From the NCBI GenBank assembly GCA_031555955.1, contig JAVBTY010000042.1:1-64000 (forward strand): a stretch of 64,000 bases of DNA, written 5' to 3'. This document shows positions 32,746 through 42,072 of this stretch, in pieces. The notes beneath the pieces are model-generated. The model was not told where the DNA came from. It searched no databases and saw nothing but the letters and a program-made list of their open reading frames with translations. The position numbers were made by a program, and so were the translations under genes. Origin of the DNA: Azoarcus sp031555955 (GTDB lineage: Bacteria > Pseudomonadota > Gammaproteobacteria > Burkholderiales > Rhodocyclaceae). How positions within the stretch are numbered: position 1 is the first letter of the stretch; every line of letters starts with the position of its first letter.

Positions 32746-33033
32746 ATGGGAAAGATCACCCTCGAAAACACCCGCGAGCACGACATCACCATCAACGCCA
32801 CCGGCGAAGACGGCGTCGTGCAAGTCATCGTCCCTGGCGCCCGTCAGGATCCGGCCGACAAGAATAAGCTGGTCCATGGCCGCGCCGAGGCCGACGACGC
32901 CTTCGTCACGGCAGCGAAGAAGCACCCGGTCGTCTCGCACTACTTCGACGAAGGATGGCTGCGGATCGCCGCCGCCAAGCAACCGGCCAAGGAGTCAGTG
33001 AAACAGGAACAGAAGCAACCGGCCAAGGAGTAA
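32746..33033 (+). CDS. Small virion-region protein, unknown
   Basis: A 95-residue protein. The first 80 residues look like a compact beta domain (ITLENTREHDITINATGEDGVVQVIVPGAR...FDEGWLRIAA). The C-terminus is a Lys/Gln tail with a duplicated KQPAKE. It lies between capsid and DUF4054 genes, where small head or connector proteins are typical. Confidence 0.65.
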   Translation: MGKITLENTREHDITINATGEDGVVQVIVPGARQDPADKNKLVHGRAEADDAFVTAAKKHPVVSHYFDEGWLRIAAAKQPAKESVKQEQKQPAKE

Positions 33034-33040
33034 CCCGGCC

Positions 33041-33406
33041 ATGACCCCCTCCGAGTTCAAAACTCAATTTCCGGAGTTCGCGGCCGAGACCGACGAGCGC
33101 GTCCAGTTCTTCGTCGATCGGGCTGCGCCGTACTTCGACGTTGAACGCTGGGGCGATCTCTACCCGGATGGGGTCGCCAACTATGTCGCCCATGAACTGG
33201 CCCTAGCGAAAGCGCAAACCGCACTGGGCGGCAGTGTTCAGGTCATGACAAACGACACCATAAGCAAAAAGGTCGGCGACGTGCAGGTGACCAAGGATGC
33301 TGGCCTGCTGGCAAAGCAGGCCGACAACCCGTTCTACCGAACCCTCTATGGTCAGCAGTACCTCTACCTGCGCCGCCAGGTCGGCATGGGGGCGCTGTCC
33401 GTATGA
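33041..33406 (+). CDS. DUF4054 head-tail connector protein
   Basis: A 121-residue DUF4054 protein (MTPSEFKTQFPEFAAETDERVQFFVDRAAPYFDVERWGDLYPDGVANYVAHELAL...DNPFYRTLYGQQYLYLRRQ), an adaptor that binds below the portal. It overlaps the next start by 4 nt. Confidence 0.85.
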   Translation: MTPSEFKTQFPEFAAETDERVQFFVDRAAPYFDVERWGDLYPDGVANYVAHELALAKAQTALGGSVQVMTNDTISKKVGDVQVTKDAGLLAKQADNPFYRTLYGQQYLYLRRQVGMGALSV

Positions 33407-33891
33407 GTCGGCATGCCTCTGTGTCCGTAAAGGTGCTCAAAGACATCGACCCCAAGGCGCTCGACCGGCTGCGCCAGCGCCTCATCGGCAAAAACCGTGT
33501 GGTCAATGTCGGCGTGCCGGAAGGGAAAAAGGAAAGCGATGGCACGCCGGTCGCCATGATCGCCGCCGTCCATGAGTTTGGTTCGCCATCGCAGGGCATC
33601 CCGGAGCGGTCGTTCCTTCGAGCGTCTGTCCAGCGTAACCGACAGAAGTACGTGCGCCTGAACCGTATCAACCTCGTGAAGATGCTGCACGGGCAGATGT
33701 CCGCCGAACAGGCGCTCGGGCAACTCGGCGAAATGGCCAAGGGCGACGTCCAGACCGAAATCCGGAGCGGTGACTTCGCCCCATTGAAGGCCGCCACGAT
33801 CAAGCGCAAGGACAGTTCCCGGCCGCTGATCGATACCGGCCAGATGGTGCAGAGCATCGCTTGGGAGCTGGGAGACAAGAGCCATGATTAA
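33403..33891 (+). CDS. HK97 gp10-like / virion morphogenesis protein
   Basis: A 162-residue basic protein (NRVVNVGVPEGKKESDGTPVAMIAAVHEFGSPSQGIPERSFLRASVQRN...LIDTGQMVQSIAWEL). VHEFG...IPERSFLR and LIDTGQM..SI are the standard motifs of HK97 gp10-type head-tail joining proteins. It overlaps both neighbours slightly. Confidence 0.85.
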   Translation: MSRHASVSVKVLKDIDPKALDRLRQRLIGKNRVVNVGVPEGKKESDGTPVAMIAAVHEFGSPSQGIPERSFLRASVQRNRQKYVRLNRINLVKMLHGQMSAEQALGQLGEMAKGDVQTEIRSGDFAPLKAATIKRKDSSRPLIDTGQMVQSIAWELGDKSHD

Positions 33892-34240
33892 CGTCGCCGA
33901 GCTGATGCGCGACCCCGATCTGGCACAGTCGTTTCAGGTCGAGCGAGCCGGTGGAGCCTTCGACGAAGGAGAGTGGGTGCCCGAGGTGCCCGACATCCTG
34001 AACTTTGTCGGGATCATCCAGCCGGCCAAGCGCGAAGACACGCTGGCCATCCTCCCGGAAGGCGCCCGCCTCGGAAACATGATCGTTGTGTTCTGCGATC
34101 AGGAACTGCGGAACGACAACGCCGATGACCAGCGTAGCGACATCATCGTCTGGCATGGCCGCCCCTACCGTGTCATGGCGGCGAAGCACTGGGCCGATCA
34201 CGGCTACTGGCAGGTTTGGGCTGAGGGCTTTGTGCGATGA
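33884..34240 (+). CDS. Head-tail stopper-like protein, tentative
   Basis: A 118-residue beta-rich protein (VPDILNFVGIIQPAKREDTLAILPEGARLGNMIVVFCDQEL...DIIVWHGRPYRVMAAKHWADHGYWQVWAEGFV). The size, fold pattern and position between gp10-like and neck genes suit a head-completion protein. Family placement is uncertain. Confidence 0.7.
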   Translation: MINVAELMRDPDLAQSFQVERAGGAFDEGEWVPEVPDILNFVGIIQPAKREDTLAILPEGARLGNMIVVFCDQELRNDNADDQRSDIIVWHGRPYRVMAAKHWADHGYWQVWAEGFVR

Positions 34241-34770
34241 CCGTCGATGACATCAACAAGCTGATTCGCAAGTTCATCCGCGAGACGCTGGCCATGCCGG
34301 AAAACTCGGTCAGGAAGGCGAATCAGACAGCACCAACCGGGAAGCAGTCCGAGCCGTTCGCCACCGTGCTGATCTCCATGGTCGATGTGACCGGCGAGGA
34401 CGACCGGCGACTCGACAACGAAGCCCCATCCATGAACGTCGCCGAAACCATTGTCGGCCAGCGCCGGCTGGTGGCCTCGGTCCAGTTCTTCCGAGAAGAC
34501 GCCTACACCCGCGCATGCAGGCTGAAAACCCTCCTTTCGATGTCCCGCTCAATTGACAGGCTTCAAGCCATGGGCCTCGGGCTTGTCCGAGCGTCCCCGG
34601 CGCGCAATCTGACCGCCGTCATCGACAGCGCATGGGAAGAACGGGCGCAGATTGACCTTGAACTTTACGTGGTGGCGAAGGAGGTCCAGAGCCTCCCGAC
34701 CTTCGGGCGATTCCCCATCGAAATCAGCTCCGCTGATACAACTCTTTCAAGCGAGGTAATAGAACCATGA
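34237..34770 (+). CDS. Phage neck terminator-like protein
   Basis: A 177-residue protein (IRKFIRETLAMPENSVRKANQTAPTGKQSEPFATVLI...VASVQFFREDAYTRACRLKTLLSMSRSIDRLQAMGLGLVRASPARNL) with the pattern of the neck/tail terminator proteins that cap contractile tails. It overlaps the previous gene and the sheath gene by 4 nt each. Confidence 0.75.
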   Translation: MTVDDINKLIRKFIRETLAMPENSVRKANQTAPTGKQSEPFATVLISMVDVTGEDDRRLDNEAPSMNVAETIVGQRRLVASVQFFREDAYTRACRLKTLLSMSRSIDRLQAMGLGLVRASPARNLTAVIDSAWEERAQIDLELYVVAKEVQSLPTFGRFPIEISSADTTLSSEVIEP

Positions 34771-36224
34771 CCATTCCCGTCTCCAAGGTCGTCAAGGTCA
34801 GCATCCTGTCGAGTCCGACTTTCCCGAAGCGAAAGGGGTTCGGCCTGCTGCTGATCGTCGGCAAGAGCCCCCGCCTTCCAGTGGGCAACCGCATCCGCTT
34901 CTACACGGACATGGACGCTGTCGCCACGGATTTCGATTCGACCGACGAAGAGTACAAGGCCGCGCAAATCTTCTTCAGCCAGGCCCCGCGCCCGACCGAG
35001 CTGGCTATCGGCCGCCGTTTCGACGTGGCCGTCGCTGGCGATCTACTCTGCTCGGTCAATTACGAGAAGAACATCGCCGCATGGCAGACCATCGTTGATG
35101 GCGCCTTCAAGATCCACATCGACGGCGAAGAGGAAGAAGTCTCCGACATCGACCTGACGGGCGTCGCCAACCTGAACGCTGTGGCCGCAAAGATTCAAAC
35201 CTCCCTGCAATCCGTCGGCGCCACATGCCTCTTTGACGGCACCCGCTTTATCTTGCGCTCAGGCACCACTGGCACCGAATCAACGGTCGATTACACGACC
35301 GCCCCCGAGGCGGGCACCGACATCGGGCCGCTGCTCGGCTCCCGTGCTGAGGATCTAGGCATCAAGGCTGCCGGCGCTGCCGCCGAGAGCATCGCCGAGT
35401 CGCTGGACGCGCTCCAGAACATCGACCCATCGTGGTTCGGCGTTACCTTCACGAAAGAGCTGACGACCCAGGATCTGATGGATGCCGCGGCCTGGACCGA
35501 GGCCCGCGTCAAGATGTTCGGCTTCACGACCGCAGACAGCAACGTCCTGGATCAATCCGCTGTCGATGACATCGCCTCGTACATGAAAAGCAACATGTAT
35601 GACCGCACCATTGGTATCTGGGATAACGACGACCCGTATCAAATCGTGTCGGCACTCGCTCGCGGCTTCACGGTGAATTTCAACGAGCAGAATTCGACAA
35701 TCACCCTCAAGTTCAAGCTGCTGCCCGGCACCTCGCCGATCACCATCACCGAGTCGCAGCGCCAAGCGCTGGTGGCGAAGAACTGCAACTACTACACCTA
35801 CTTCGGCGACAGCGCGATGCTGGCCGAGGGCGTGATGGCCAGCGGTAAGTTTTTCGACGAGCGTCACGGCCTCGATTGGCTGCAAAACGCAATCGAGACA
35901 AACGTTTTCGGCTACCTCTACACGCGCACCACAAAGGTTCCGCAGACCGACAAGGGCGTGGCAGCGCTGGTGCAGCAGGTCGAGAAAGCCTGCCAAGAGG
36001 GCGTCAATAACGGCCTGCTTGCCCCTGGCATCTGGAACGGCATGGATCTCGGCGAGGTGCGATCGGGCGACTTCCTGCCCAAGGGCTTCTATGTCTATGC
36101 CCAACCGGTCGCCGAGCAGAACACATCCGACCGGGAGTCCCGCAAAGCGCCGCCGATTCAAGTAATCGCCAAGGGTGCCGGCGCGATCCATTTCGCCGAT
36201 ATCACCGTCACCTTCGAGCGCTGA
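34767..36224 (+). CDS. DUF3383 tail sheath protein
   Basis: A 485-residue DUF3383 protein, the contractile sheath in AP22-like myoviruses. Recognisable parts are FPKRKGFGLLLIVGKSPRLPVGNRIRFYTDMDAVATDF, FFSQAPRPTELAIGRR and the C-terminal half with MLAEGVMASGKFFDERHGLDWLQNAIETNVFGYLY. It shows that the tail is contractile. Confidence 0.9.
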   Translation: MTIPVSKVVKVSILSSPTFPKRKGFGLLLIVGKSPRLPVGNRIRFYTDMDAVATDFDSTDEEYKAAQIFFSQAPRPTELAIGRRFDVAVAGDLLCSVNYEKNIAAWQTIVDGAFKIHIDGEEEEVSDIDLTGVANLNAVAAKIQTSLQSVGATCLFDGTRFILRSGTTGTESTVDYTTAPEAGTDIGPLLGSRAEDLGIKAAGAAAESIAESLDALQNIDPSWFGVTFTKELTTQDLMDAAAWTEARVKMFGFTTADSNVLDQSAVDDIASYMKSNMYDRTIGIWDNDDPYQIVSALARGFTVNFNEQNSTITLKFKLLPGTSPITITESQRQALVAKNCNYYTYFGDSAMLAEGVMASGKFFDERHGLDWLQNAIETNVFGYLYTRTTKVPQTDKGVAALVQQVEKACQEGVNNGLLAPGIWNGMDLGEVRSGDFLPKGFYVYAQPVAEQNTSDRESRKAPPIQVIAKGAGAIHFADITVTFER

Positions 36225-36253
36225 TCCGCGCCTGACACAAGGAGAAAACAGAC

Positions 36254-36721
36254 ATGAAGGTCTATTCGTTCCAGAACACCGTCGTTCTGGTGAATGGCGT
36301 CGAGATCACAGGCTGGGCCGATGGCGACGACGTCATCAAGATCGCCCGCCGGGCCGACTCGGCATCAGACAAGGTCGGTGCCAACGGCGACATGATGGTG
36401 AGTATCTCGGCCGACAAGTCCGGGGAATTCACTTTCAAGCTGCAACAAACATCCAGCTCCAACAAGTACCTGATGAGCCTCTGCGCGCTGCAGGAAGGCG
36501 GGGCCAAGACGTTCGTTCCGGTCAATATCCTGTTCCAGGACACCTACCGGCAGGACTTGGCCACCGGCACCGTCGGCTACCTGAAGCGCCCGCCCGAGTT
36601 GGGCCGCGGCGCCCAGGCCGGCTCACAGGAATGGGCGGTCGTGGTCGAGCGCCTCGATCTGCTGCTCGGCGATCCGGCGCTGGTGGGCGCGCTCACTGCT
36701 GCTGCGGCCATCCTCGGTTAA
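36254..36721 (+). CDS. DUF3277 tail tube protein
   Basis: A 155-residue DUF3277 protein (YSFQNTVVLVNGVEITGWADGDDVIKIARRADSASDKVGANGDMMVSISADKSGEFTFKLQQTSSSNKYLMSL), the inner tube subunit that the sheath surrounds. AAGGAGAAA precedes the ATG at good spacing. Confidence 0.9.
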   Translation: MKVYSFQNTVVLVNGVEITGWADGDDVIKIARRADSASDKVGANGDMMVSISADKSGEFTFKLQQTSSSNKYLMSLCALQEGGAKTFVPVNILFQDTYRQDLATGTVGYLKRPPELGRGAQAGSQEWAVVVERLDLLLGDPALVGALTAAAAILG

Positions 36722-36733
36722 TCGGGAGAGAAC

Positions 36734-37141
36734 ATGAACAACACAAAGCAAATCGGCGAGCGCACCTACTCGTTCGGAACCATTCCCGCAATTGATGCGA
36801 TCCGTGTCGAAATCGCAATCGCTCGTGTCATTGGAGAGCCGCTATTCGCTGCCTTCATGGATGCCAAGAAGACTGGATCGTCGGAGAAGGACGCTGAGCA
36901 AGCCGGCGCTGCGGCAATAGGTCTGATGCTCTCGAAAATGGATGCCAAAGAGCTGCTGGCCACGATGGAGACGACCTTCCAGTACGTCACATGCAATGGC
37001 CAGCGTATTGACATCAACGCAACTTTCACCGGCCGCTTGCTGGAAATGCACAAGGTATTCGTTGAGGCACTGCGCTTCAATTTCAGCGATTTTTTACCCG
37101 CCGGCCTCTTCGCTTCAATCCAAAACGCGGTGACCAAGTAG
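36734..37141 (+). CDS. Tail assembly chaperone, unshifted product
   Basis: A 135-residue protein between tube and tape-measure genes, the standard position of the tail assembly chaperone (lambda G equivalent). Composition is mostly helical (MLSKMDAKELLATMETTFQYVTCNGQRIDINATFTGRLLEMHKVFVEALRFNFSDF). Near its end is a slippery heptamer at 37090-37096 that allows a longer product. Confidence 0.8.
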   Translation: MNNTKQIGERTYSFGTIPAIDAIRVEIAIARVIGEPLFAAFMDAKKTGSSEKDAEQAGAAAIGLMLSKMDAKELLATMETTFQYVTCNGQRIDINATFTGRLLEMHKVFVEALRFNFSDFLPAGLFASIQNAVTK

Positions 37142-37329
37142 AGGTCATTGAGTCCGCCAACATCAACTGGTATGTGATGCGTCCCGTCATGAGGAATCCG
37201 CCGCTTTGCACGCTGCGGGAACTGAAAGACGGGACGTACAGCATCAACGATCTGGCGGACTTACACGAAGCGATGGACGAAGAGGCCGAGTACAGCCGGC
37301 GATTCGAAGTACTCAGAAAAAGGAAGTAG
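36734..37329 (+). CDS. Tail assembly chaperone, -1 frameshift product
   Basis: The zero-frame codons GAT TTT TTA place the canonical slippery heptamer T-TTT-TTA at 37090-37096. A -1 slip there enters a frame open to TAG at 37327-37329, adding 77 residues (including VIESANINWYVMRPVMRNPPLCTLRELKDGTYSINDLADLHEAMDEEAEYSRRF) to 121, for about 198 residues. The added domain looks like genuine protein and has no well-placed start of its own. This matches the G/GT arrangement of many tailed phages, in which a few percent of product is the longer form. Confidence 0.82.
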
Positions 37330-37331
37330 CC

Positions 37332-39077
37332 ATGGCTGCAAACGTCATAGATAGCTTCTTCGTATCGCTCGGGTTCGAGATCAACACCGAGAAACTGGAC
37401 AAGTTCAAGCAAAAGCTTCAGGTCGCCAGTGAAACCGTTATAGCCATCGGTGGCATTGCTGCTGCTGCAGCCGGCGCCATCGGGCTGTTCGTCGGCAAGG
37501 TGGCGGAAGGCATTGACGAACTGGGCGACTTCGCCGATGTGGAGCAGGTATCCATTGAGGCCCTGCAGGAAATCGGCTATGCCGCTCAACTCAGCGGATC
37601 AAGCCTGGATTCTGTCAAGGTTTCCATCGCCGGCATCAACAAGACCGTCGGCGAGGCGGCGCTCGGCATTGGCCGCGGTGCCCAGACCTTCGAGAAGCTG
37701 GGCATGTCCGCGAAGAACGCGGACGGTTCGATCAAGTCCTTTGACCAGGTGCTGGATGAGGTCGCCGGCAAGATGGACGGGCTTTCACGGCAGGAGCAGA
37801 TTGCCCTGGCCGAAAAGCTCGGTATTGACCGCTCGCTGATACCTCTGCTGGCAAAGGGACGCGGCGAACTGGAGGCACTACGCAAGGAAGCGCAGGCCTT
37901 CGGCGTCGCCAGCGATGAGGACGCCCAGAAGGCCGGGGCGCTGATGGACAGCCTCGACCGCACCCGCTTCATGCTGGGGGCGCTGGGTAAGCACATCGCT
38001 GTCGGATTCATGCCGCAGGTTACTGCTGTCCTCGATGGCATGCGCGCTTGGTGGCTTGCAAACGAGAAGATCACCAAATCATCAATCGTAACTGCGTTGA
38101 AGTTGATGACAGCGGTTATCGGGACTGTGTGGGATTGGGCCGTTCGCCTAGCCGACGGATTTGTTGAGGTTGTTCGCTGGCTGAATTCATTCAGCGCTGC
38201 CACCAAGATCGCAGCGGCCGTTGGGCTGCTTCTCGGCGCGGCAATTGCATTCCCTACCGTAATGATGGGCTTGCTACTCGGGGCAATCTTTCTCGTAATC
38301 GATGAGTTGGTGAACTTCTACGAAGGGAACGAAACCGTTATCGGGCAGTTGCTCAACGAGTTCCCGAATGCAGGGAAAGCGGTCATTGTTGCGCTTGGCA
38401 CCATCGGCGCGGCTTTTGTGGCTTTGAAATGGCAAGCGATTAGCACATGGGCCGCAACAATGTGGGGGGCAATCCGCAGCGCAATCGTAACGGTAGCGGC
38501 GGCGGCAACCATGGCGGGCGGAATCCTGCCGTTGATCGGCATGTATGTAAGCATGGCCGCCTCCGCCGTTGCCGCAGGCATCTCTGCTGCTGCAGCGTGG
38601 TTGATCGCGATCGCTCCAATTGCTCTTGTCATCGCGGCCATCGTTGCCGTTGGGGTGGCGATTTACGCGCTATGGGCAAACTGGGACGAAGTGACCGCGT
38701 GGGTCAGTGAGGCGTGGGATTCTGTCACGGCAAAAATATCGGGCTTCATCGACATGGTCAAAGGTGCCATCGGCAAGGTCGGGCAACTGCTCGGCCTCAC
38801 CGATGACGCGAGCAATGTAAAAGTGGCGGTCAGCGGGGGCAGCGGCGCGGCGCAGGCCTCGGCCAACAACTCTCTGAACGCGACTGGCGGCGTCATTGGT
38901 ATGTCCGGCAGCAACACCACAAACAGCTCGACCGTAACCCAAACGACCCAGATCACTGGCACGACCATCCAGATCAACAGCCCCGACCCGGCGAAGGCCG
39001 GCGAGGCCGTGCGCCAGGAGATGGAGCGCATGAACAGGCAGGCCGTGCGTAACGGCCAGACTGCGGTGGCGCTATGA
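37332..39077 (+). CDS. Tape measure protein
   Basis: A 581-residue tape measure. The N-terminal region is (ANVIDSFFVSLGFEINTEKLDKFKQKLQVASETVIAIGGIAAAAAGAIGLF), and there are several hydrophobic segments (about 290-450) rich in Ala/Ile/Val. It sets tail length and may be ejected into the host membrane. AGGAAG in the end of the chaperone frame serves as Shine-Dalgarno. At about 0.15 nm per residue it predicts a tail of roughly 85-90 nm. Confidence 0.88.
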   Translation: MAANVIDSFFVSLGFEINTEKLDKFKQKLQVASETVIAIGGIAAAAAGAIGLFVGKVAEGIDELGDFADVEQVSIEALQEIGYAAQLSGSSLDSVKVSIAGINKTVGEAALGIGRGAQTFEKLGMSAKNADGSIKSFDQVLDEVAGKMDGLSRQEQIALAEKLGIDRSLIPLLAKGRGELEALRKEAQAFGVASDEDAQKAGALMDSLDRTRFMLGALGKHIAVGFMPQVTAVLDGMRAWWLANEKITKSSIVTALKLMTAVIGTVWDWAVRLADGFVEVVRWLNSFSAATKIAAAVGLLLGAAIAFPTVMMGLLLGAIFLVIDELVNFYEGNETVIGQLLNEFPNAGKAVIVALGTIGAAFVALKWQAISTWAATMWGAIRSAIVTVAAAATMAGGILPLIGMYVSMAASAVAAGISAAAAWLIAIAPIALVIAAIVAVGVAIYALWANWDEVTAWVSEAWDSVTAKISGFIDMVKGAIGKVGQLLGLTDDASNVKVAVSGGSGAAQASANNSLNATGGVIGMSGSNTTNSSTVTQTTQITGTTIQINSPDPAKAGEAVRQEMERMNRQAVRNGQTAVAL

Positions 39078-39742
39078 GCGAAGCATTGAGTCAGCAACAG
39101 GTTGCGATCATCCGGTCCATGGGTGGCCTCGTGTTCGATGCGGTATTCGAAGAGATGCACGAAGCCGACCTGGAGATTACCGACAACCCGGTAGAAACGG
39201 GTGTCGTCATCAGCGACCACGCCTTCATGAAGCCGCTAAGCGTGAAGATTTCCGCGGGCGTCTCCGACACCCCGCTGAGGGGCTGGGGTGGAGGCTACCA
39301 AATCAGCCAAGGGGCCGTCGTTGAAGGCGGAACTGGAGCCGGCCAGGATTTCTGGACGAGGGATGCGCCAAGCGACCCGTTCGCATCCGATGCAGGCCGC
39401 TCCAGGCGTGCCTTCGAACTGCTGACGGACCTGCAGAAACGGGCCGAGCCATTCGACCTGCAAACCGGCCTCAAGCTCTACAAGAACATGGTCTGCACGT
39501 CGATCATAACGAACCAGGATAAGGATTCGTCCGGAGCGCTGCTTTTCATCGCAGAGCTGCGCGAAGTGATCATCGTCTATACGCAGGTGGTGACCTACCC
39601 GCCGCGCAAACCCGGTGCTACCAAGCGGCAAGCCGGCCCGAAGAAGGACAAGGGCGAGCAGCAGGGTAAGGAGGTGGCGGAGCAGCCAAAGAAGCAGTCA
39701 CTGAGCAAGAAACTGGCTGACGCCATCGGAGGCAAGAAGTGA
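39074..39742 (+). CDS. Dit-like distal tail / baseplate protein
   Basis: A 222-residue protein. The opening (GGLVFDAVFEEMHEADLEITDNPVETGVVISDHAFMKPLSVKISAGVSDTP) is the Dit-like phage tail protein pattern. The C-terminus is lysine-rich and probably disordered. It links the tube to the baseplate hub. It overlaps the tape measure stop by 4 nt. Confidence 0.85.
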   Translation: MSEALSQQQVAIIRSMGGLVFDAVFEEMHEADLEITDNPVETGVVISDHAFMKPLSVKISAGVSDTPLRGWGGGYQISQGAVVEGGTGAGQDFWTRDAPSDPFASDAGRSRRAFELLTDLQKRAEPFDLQTGLKLYKNMVCTSIITNQDKDSSGALLFIAELREVIIVYTQVVTYPPRKPGATKRQAGPKKDKGEQQGKEVAEQPKKQSLSKKLADAIGGKK

Positions 39743-40059
39743 TCCTTGAGCTGCCCTTCTCCAACGACCCCGCGCAGGTTTTCACGACCCAGCTGGGCGA
39801 GGCGAAATACACCATCGAGGCCAAGTACAACGACCGCTCGGGCGTCTGGACCCTCGATCTGTACGACGCCGCCACCCAGGCTCTTGTCGTCGCCTCGCTG
39901 CCGATTGTGATTGGGCAGGACCTGCTGGAACCCTACAACTTCGGCATCGGCAGCATCCTGTGCGTCGAGACTGCCGGCCAAGGGAGGGATGCCGGCCCCG
40001 GCGACCTCGGGGGGCGGGTCAAGGTTTATTGGTTCAGCCCTGGTGAGGTGCCGGCATGA
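39739..40059 (+). CDS. Small baseplate-region protein (DUF6983-like)
   Basis: A 106-residue beta-rich protein (ILELPFSNDPAQVFTTQLGEAKYTIEAKYNDRSGVWTLDLYDAATQALVVASLPIVIGQDLLEPYNFGIGSILCV). This pattern is common after Dit-like proteins in contractile phages. It overlaps both neighbours by 4 nt. Confidence 0.78.
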   Translation: MILELPFSNDPAQVFTTQLGEAKYTIEAKYNDRSGVWTLDLYDAATQALVVASLPIVIGQDLLEPYNFGIGSILCVETAGQGRDAGPGDLGGRVKVYWFSPGEVPA

Positions 40060-40994
40060 ACGATTCCGTCCGACAGTGGAAACGAAAGGCGCAAGTGGTC
40101 GTTGGAAAGGCCGGCAGCGGCCTGATGATCGAGAACCTGCGGATACAGTTCGAGGTCGCCAAAACCATCGAAGCAGCGCCCAATGCCGCGATCATCCGGA
40201 TATTCAATCTACACCCGGATAACGAGGCGAAGATAAAAAACGAGTTCGACGAGGTGCTGTTGAATGCCGGCTATGAGGGTGCCATACGCCTGGTGTTCCG
40301 GGGGAACATCAAGCACGTCTATCGATACAGGGACAAGAACGACTACATCACCGAGATCGAGGCCGGCGACGGCGACAAGGATTACAGCCATGCCGTGATG
40401 AACGAGACGCTGGCAACCGGAACGACTAACGATCAACTCGTTGAGCGTGCCGTCGGCAGCTTTGAAGCCAGTAAGGCAAAGCCTTATGTCCAGATCAATA
40501 ACCGGGCGCGCCTGCGCGGAAAGGTGATCAGTGGCAACACCCGGGACGTACTCAACGACGTGGCCCGCGAATCTGGCGCGAACTGGTCGATTCAGGATGG
40601 TCAGTTGGTCATCGTCAGCACCAACGACGTTCTGCCGGGTCAGGCGATAGTCATAAGTGCCGAGACCGGCATGCTCGAAGCACCCGAAATCAACGACAAA
40701 GGCATCGCCGTGAAGTGCCTGCTGAACCCACAACTGCGGGTCAATGGTGCGATCAAGCTGGATAACAACGGCATCAAGGCGAAGCGCCAGCAGGCCCAGG
40801 CGCTGGCAACCAAGCGCGAGAAGCAGGAAACCAACGCACCCCTTGGCCGCGAGAACGAGGCGCTGGTCCGCCTCGACCCGGACGGCATCTACAAAGTGTT
40901 GAAGCTCACCCACAAGGGCGACAACCGGGGACAAGATTGGGTCACAGAGATCGAATGCATCGGCCTCGACCAGCCGATCCCGGCAACGAGGTAA
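40056..40994 (+). CDS. Baseplate hub protein
   Basis: A 312-residue protein with a late-control D/hub-like pattern (LRIQFEVAKTIEAAPNAAIIRIFNLHPDNEAKI...ARESGANWSIQDGQLVIVSTND...IKCLLNPQLRVNGAIKLDN, last phrase approximate). It forms the hub on which the spike sits. It precedes the spike gene by 4 bp. Confidence 0.82.
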   Translation: MNDSVRQWKRKAQVVVGKAGSGLMIENLRIQFEVAKTIEAAPNAAIIRIFNLHPDNEAKIKNEFDEVLLNAGYEGAIRLVFRGNIKHVYRYRDKNDYITEIEAGDGDKDYSHAVMNETLATGTTNDQLVERAVGSFEASKAKPYVQINNRARLRGKVISGNTRDVLNDVARESGANWSIQDGQLVIVSTNDVLPGQAIVISAETGMLEAPEINDKGIAVKCLLNPQLRVNGAIKLDNNGIKAKRQQAQALATKREKQETNAPLGRENEALVRLDPDGIYKVLKLTHKGDNRGQDWVTEIECIGLDQPIPATR

Positions 40995-40998
40995 GCGC

Positions 40999-41697
40999 AT
41001 GGCAGACGGAAAACAGATCGGCAAGGTCCAGCGCGACCAGCAACTGACGGCCACCCCAGAGGAAGCCCATGCCGCCCAGATCGAAGGCCGACTGAAAGAC
41101 CTGCACACATGCCTGCCCGGGATCATTGTCAGCTTTGACCCGGATACGCAAACCGCATCTGTACAGCCCGCTATCAAGCGGATATTCACCGAGCGCGGCG
41201 CGGTCAATCTGCCTCTGTGCGTTGATGTGCCAGTGGCGTTCCCTGGGGGCGGCGACTTCTGGCTGACCTTCCCGGTGGGGCCGGGCGACGAGTGCATCCT
41301 GCTGTTTTCGGAGCGGGCGATTGACTACTGGCACGTCAACGGCAGCACGCAACTACCGGCTGAGTACCGGATGCACGACCTGTCCGACGGCATCGCCCAG
41401 GTGGGACTGAACAGCCAACCCAAGAGGCTATCAGACCTGCAAATGGACGGAGCGGAGCTTCGCACCCGCGACCGCAGTACCTACATCCGGCTGACAAACG
41501 GCACGATATTCATTAAAGGTGACATCGAGCACGAGGGCAACACAAAGCAGACCGGCAACCTGAGCCAGACCGGCAATACCATCACCACCGGCACCGTGAC
41601 CGGCAAAACAGACGTCATCGCCGCCGGCAAGTCGGGCAAGGGCCACACGCACGGCAATGTGCAAACCGGCGGCGGCAATTCCGGCCCCCCCGCTTGA
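40999..41697 (+). CDS. Gp138-type membrane-puncturing spike
   Basis: A 232-residue spike. The N-terminal OB-fold region (LPGIIVSFDPDTQTASVQPAIKRIF...PLCVDVPVAFPGGGDFWLTFPVGPGDECILLFSERAIDYW) matches Gp138_N. It is followed by beta-helix-like TGN repeats and a C-terminal tip GKGHTHGNVQTGGGNSGPP, which has the histidines typical of metal-binding spike tips. It pierces the outer membrane on contraction. Confidence 0.88.
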   Translation: MADGKQIGKVQRDQQLTATPEEAHAAQIEGRLKDLHTCLPGIIVSFDPDTQTASVQPAIKRIFTERGAVNLPLCVDVPVAFPGGGDFWLTFPVGPGDECILLFSERAIDYWHVNGSTQLPAEYRMHDLSDGIAQVGLNSQPKRLSDLQMDGAELRTRDRSTYIRLTNGTIFIKGDIEHEGNTKQTGNLSQTGNTITTGTVTGKTDVIAAGKSGKGHTHGNVQTGGGNSGPPA

Positions 41698-41715
41698 GCT
41701 TGAAGGAGAAAAACC

Positions 41716-42072
41716 ATGCTCGTGCGAAGACTCGACGGCAACCACGACATGACATTCGGGCATGGCATCGCGGACATGGCGGTGGAGGCCGAGGCTTGCG
41801 CACAAAACGTAAAAACCCGCCTGCTGTTGCTGCAAGGAGAATGGTTCCTCGACATCGATGCGGGCGTGCCGTACTTGCAGCAAATCATGGTGAAGCCAGC
41901 AAACCCGGCGCTGACAGAAGCCATCATCAAACGCACGATTCTCGAAACCGAAGACGTCAGCGAGATTCGCAGCTTCTTCATGTCCTTTGACCGCAACACA
42001 CGAAGAATGACCATCTCGGCGACCGTAGCCAATATCTACGGCAGCGTCGCCAACATCAAGGTGACCAAATGA
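41716..42072 (+). CDS. Baseplate wedge protein, GpW/Gp25-like
   Basis: A 118-residue protein (DGNHDMTFGHGIADMAVEAEACAQNVKTRLLLLQGEWFLDIDAGVPYLQQIM...IIKRTILETEDVSEI), the Gp25/GpW lysozyme-like wedge pattern. AAGGAG precedes the ATG. It overlaps the baseplate J start by 4 nt. Confidence 0.85.
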   Translation: MLVRRLDGNHDMTFGHGIADMAVEAEACAQNVKTRLLLLQGEWFLDIDAGVPYLQQIMVKPANPALTEAIIKRTILETEDVSEIRSFFMSFDRNTRRMTISATVANIYGSVANIKVTK

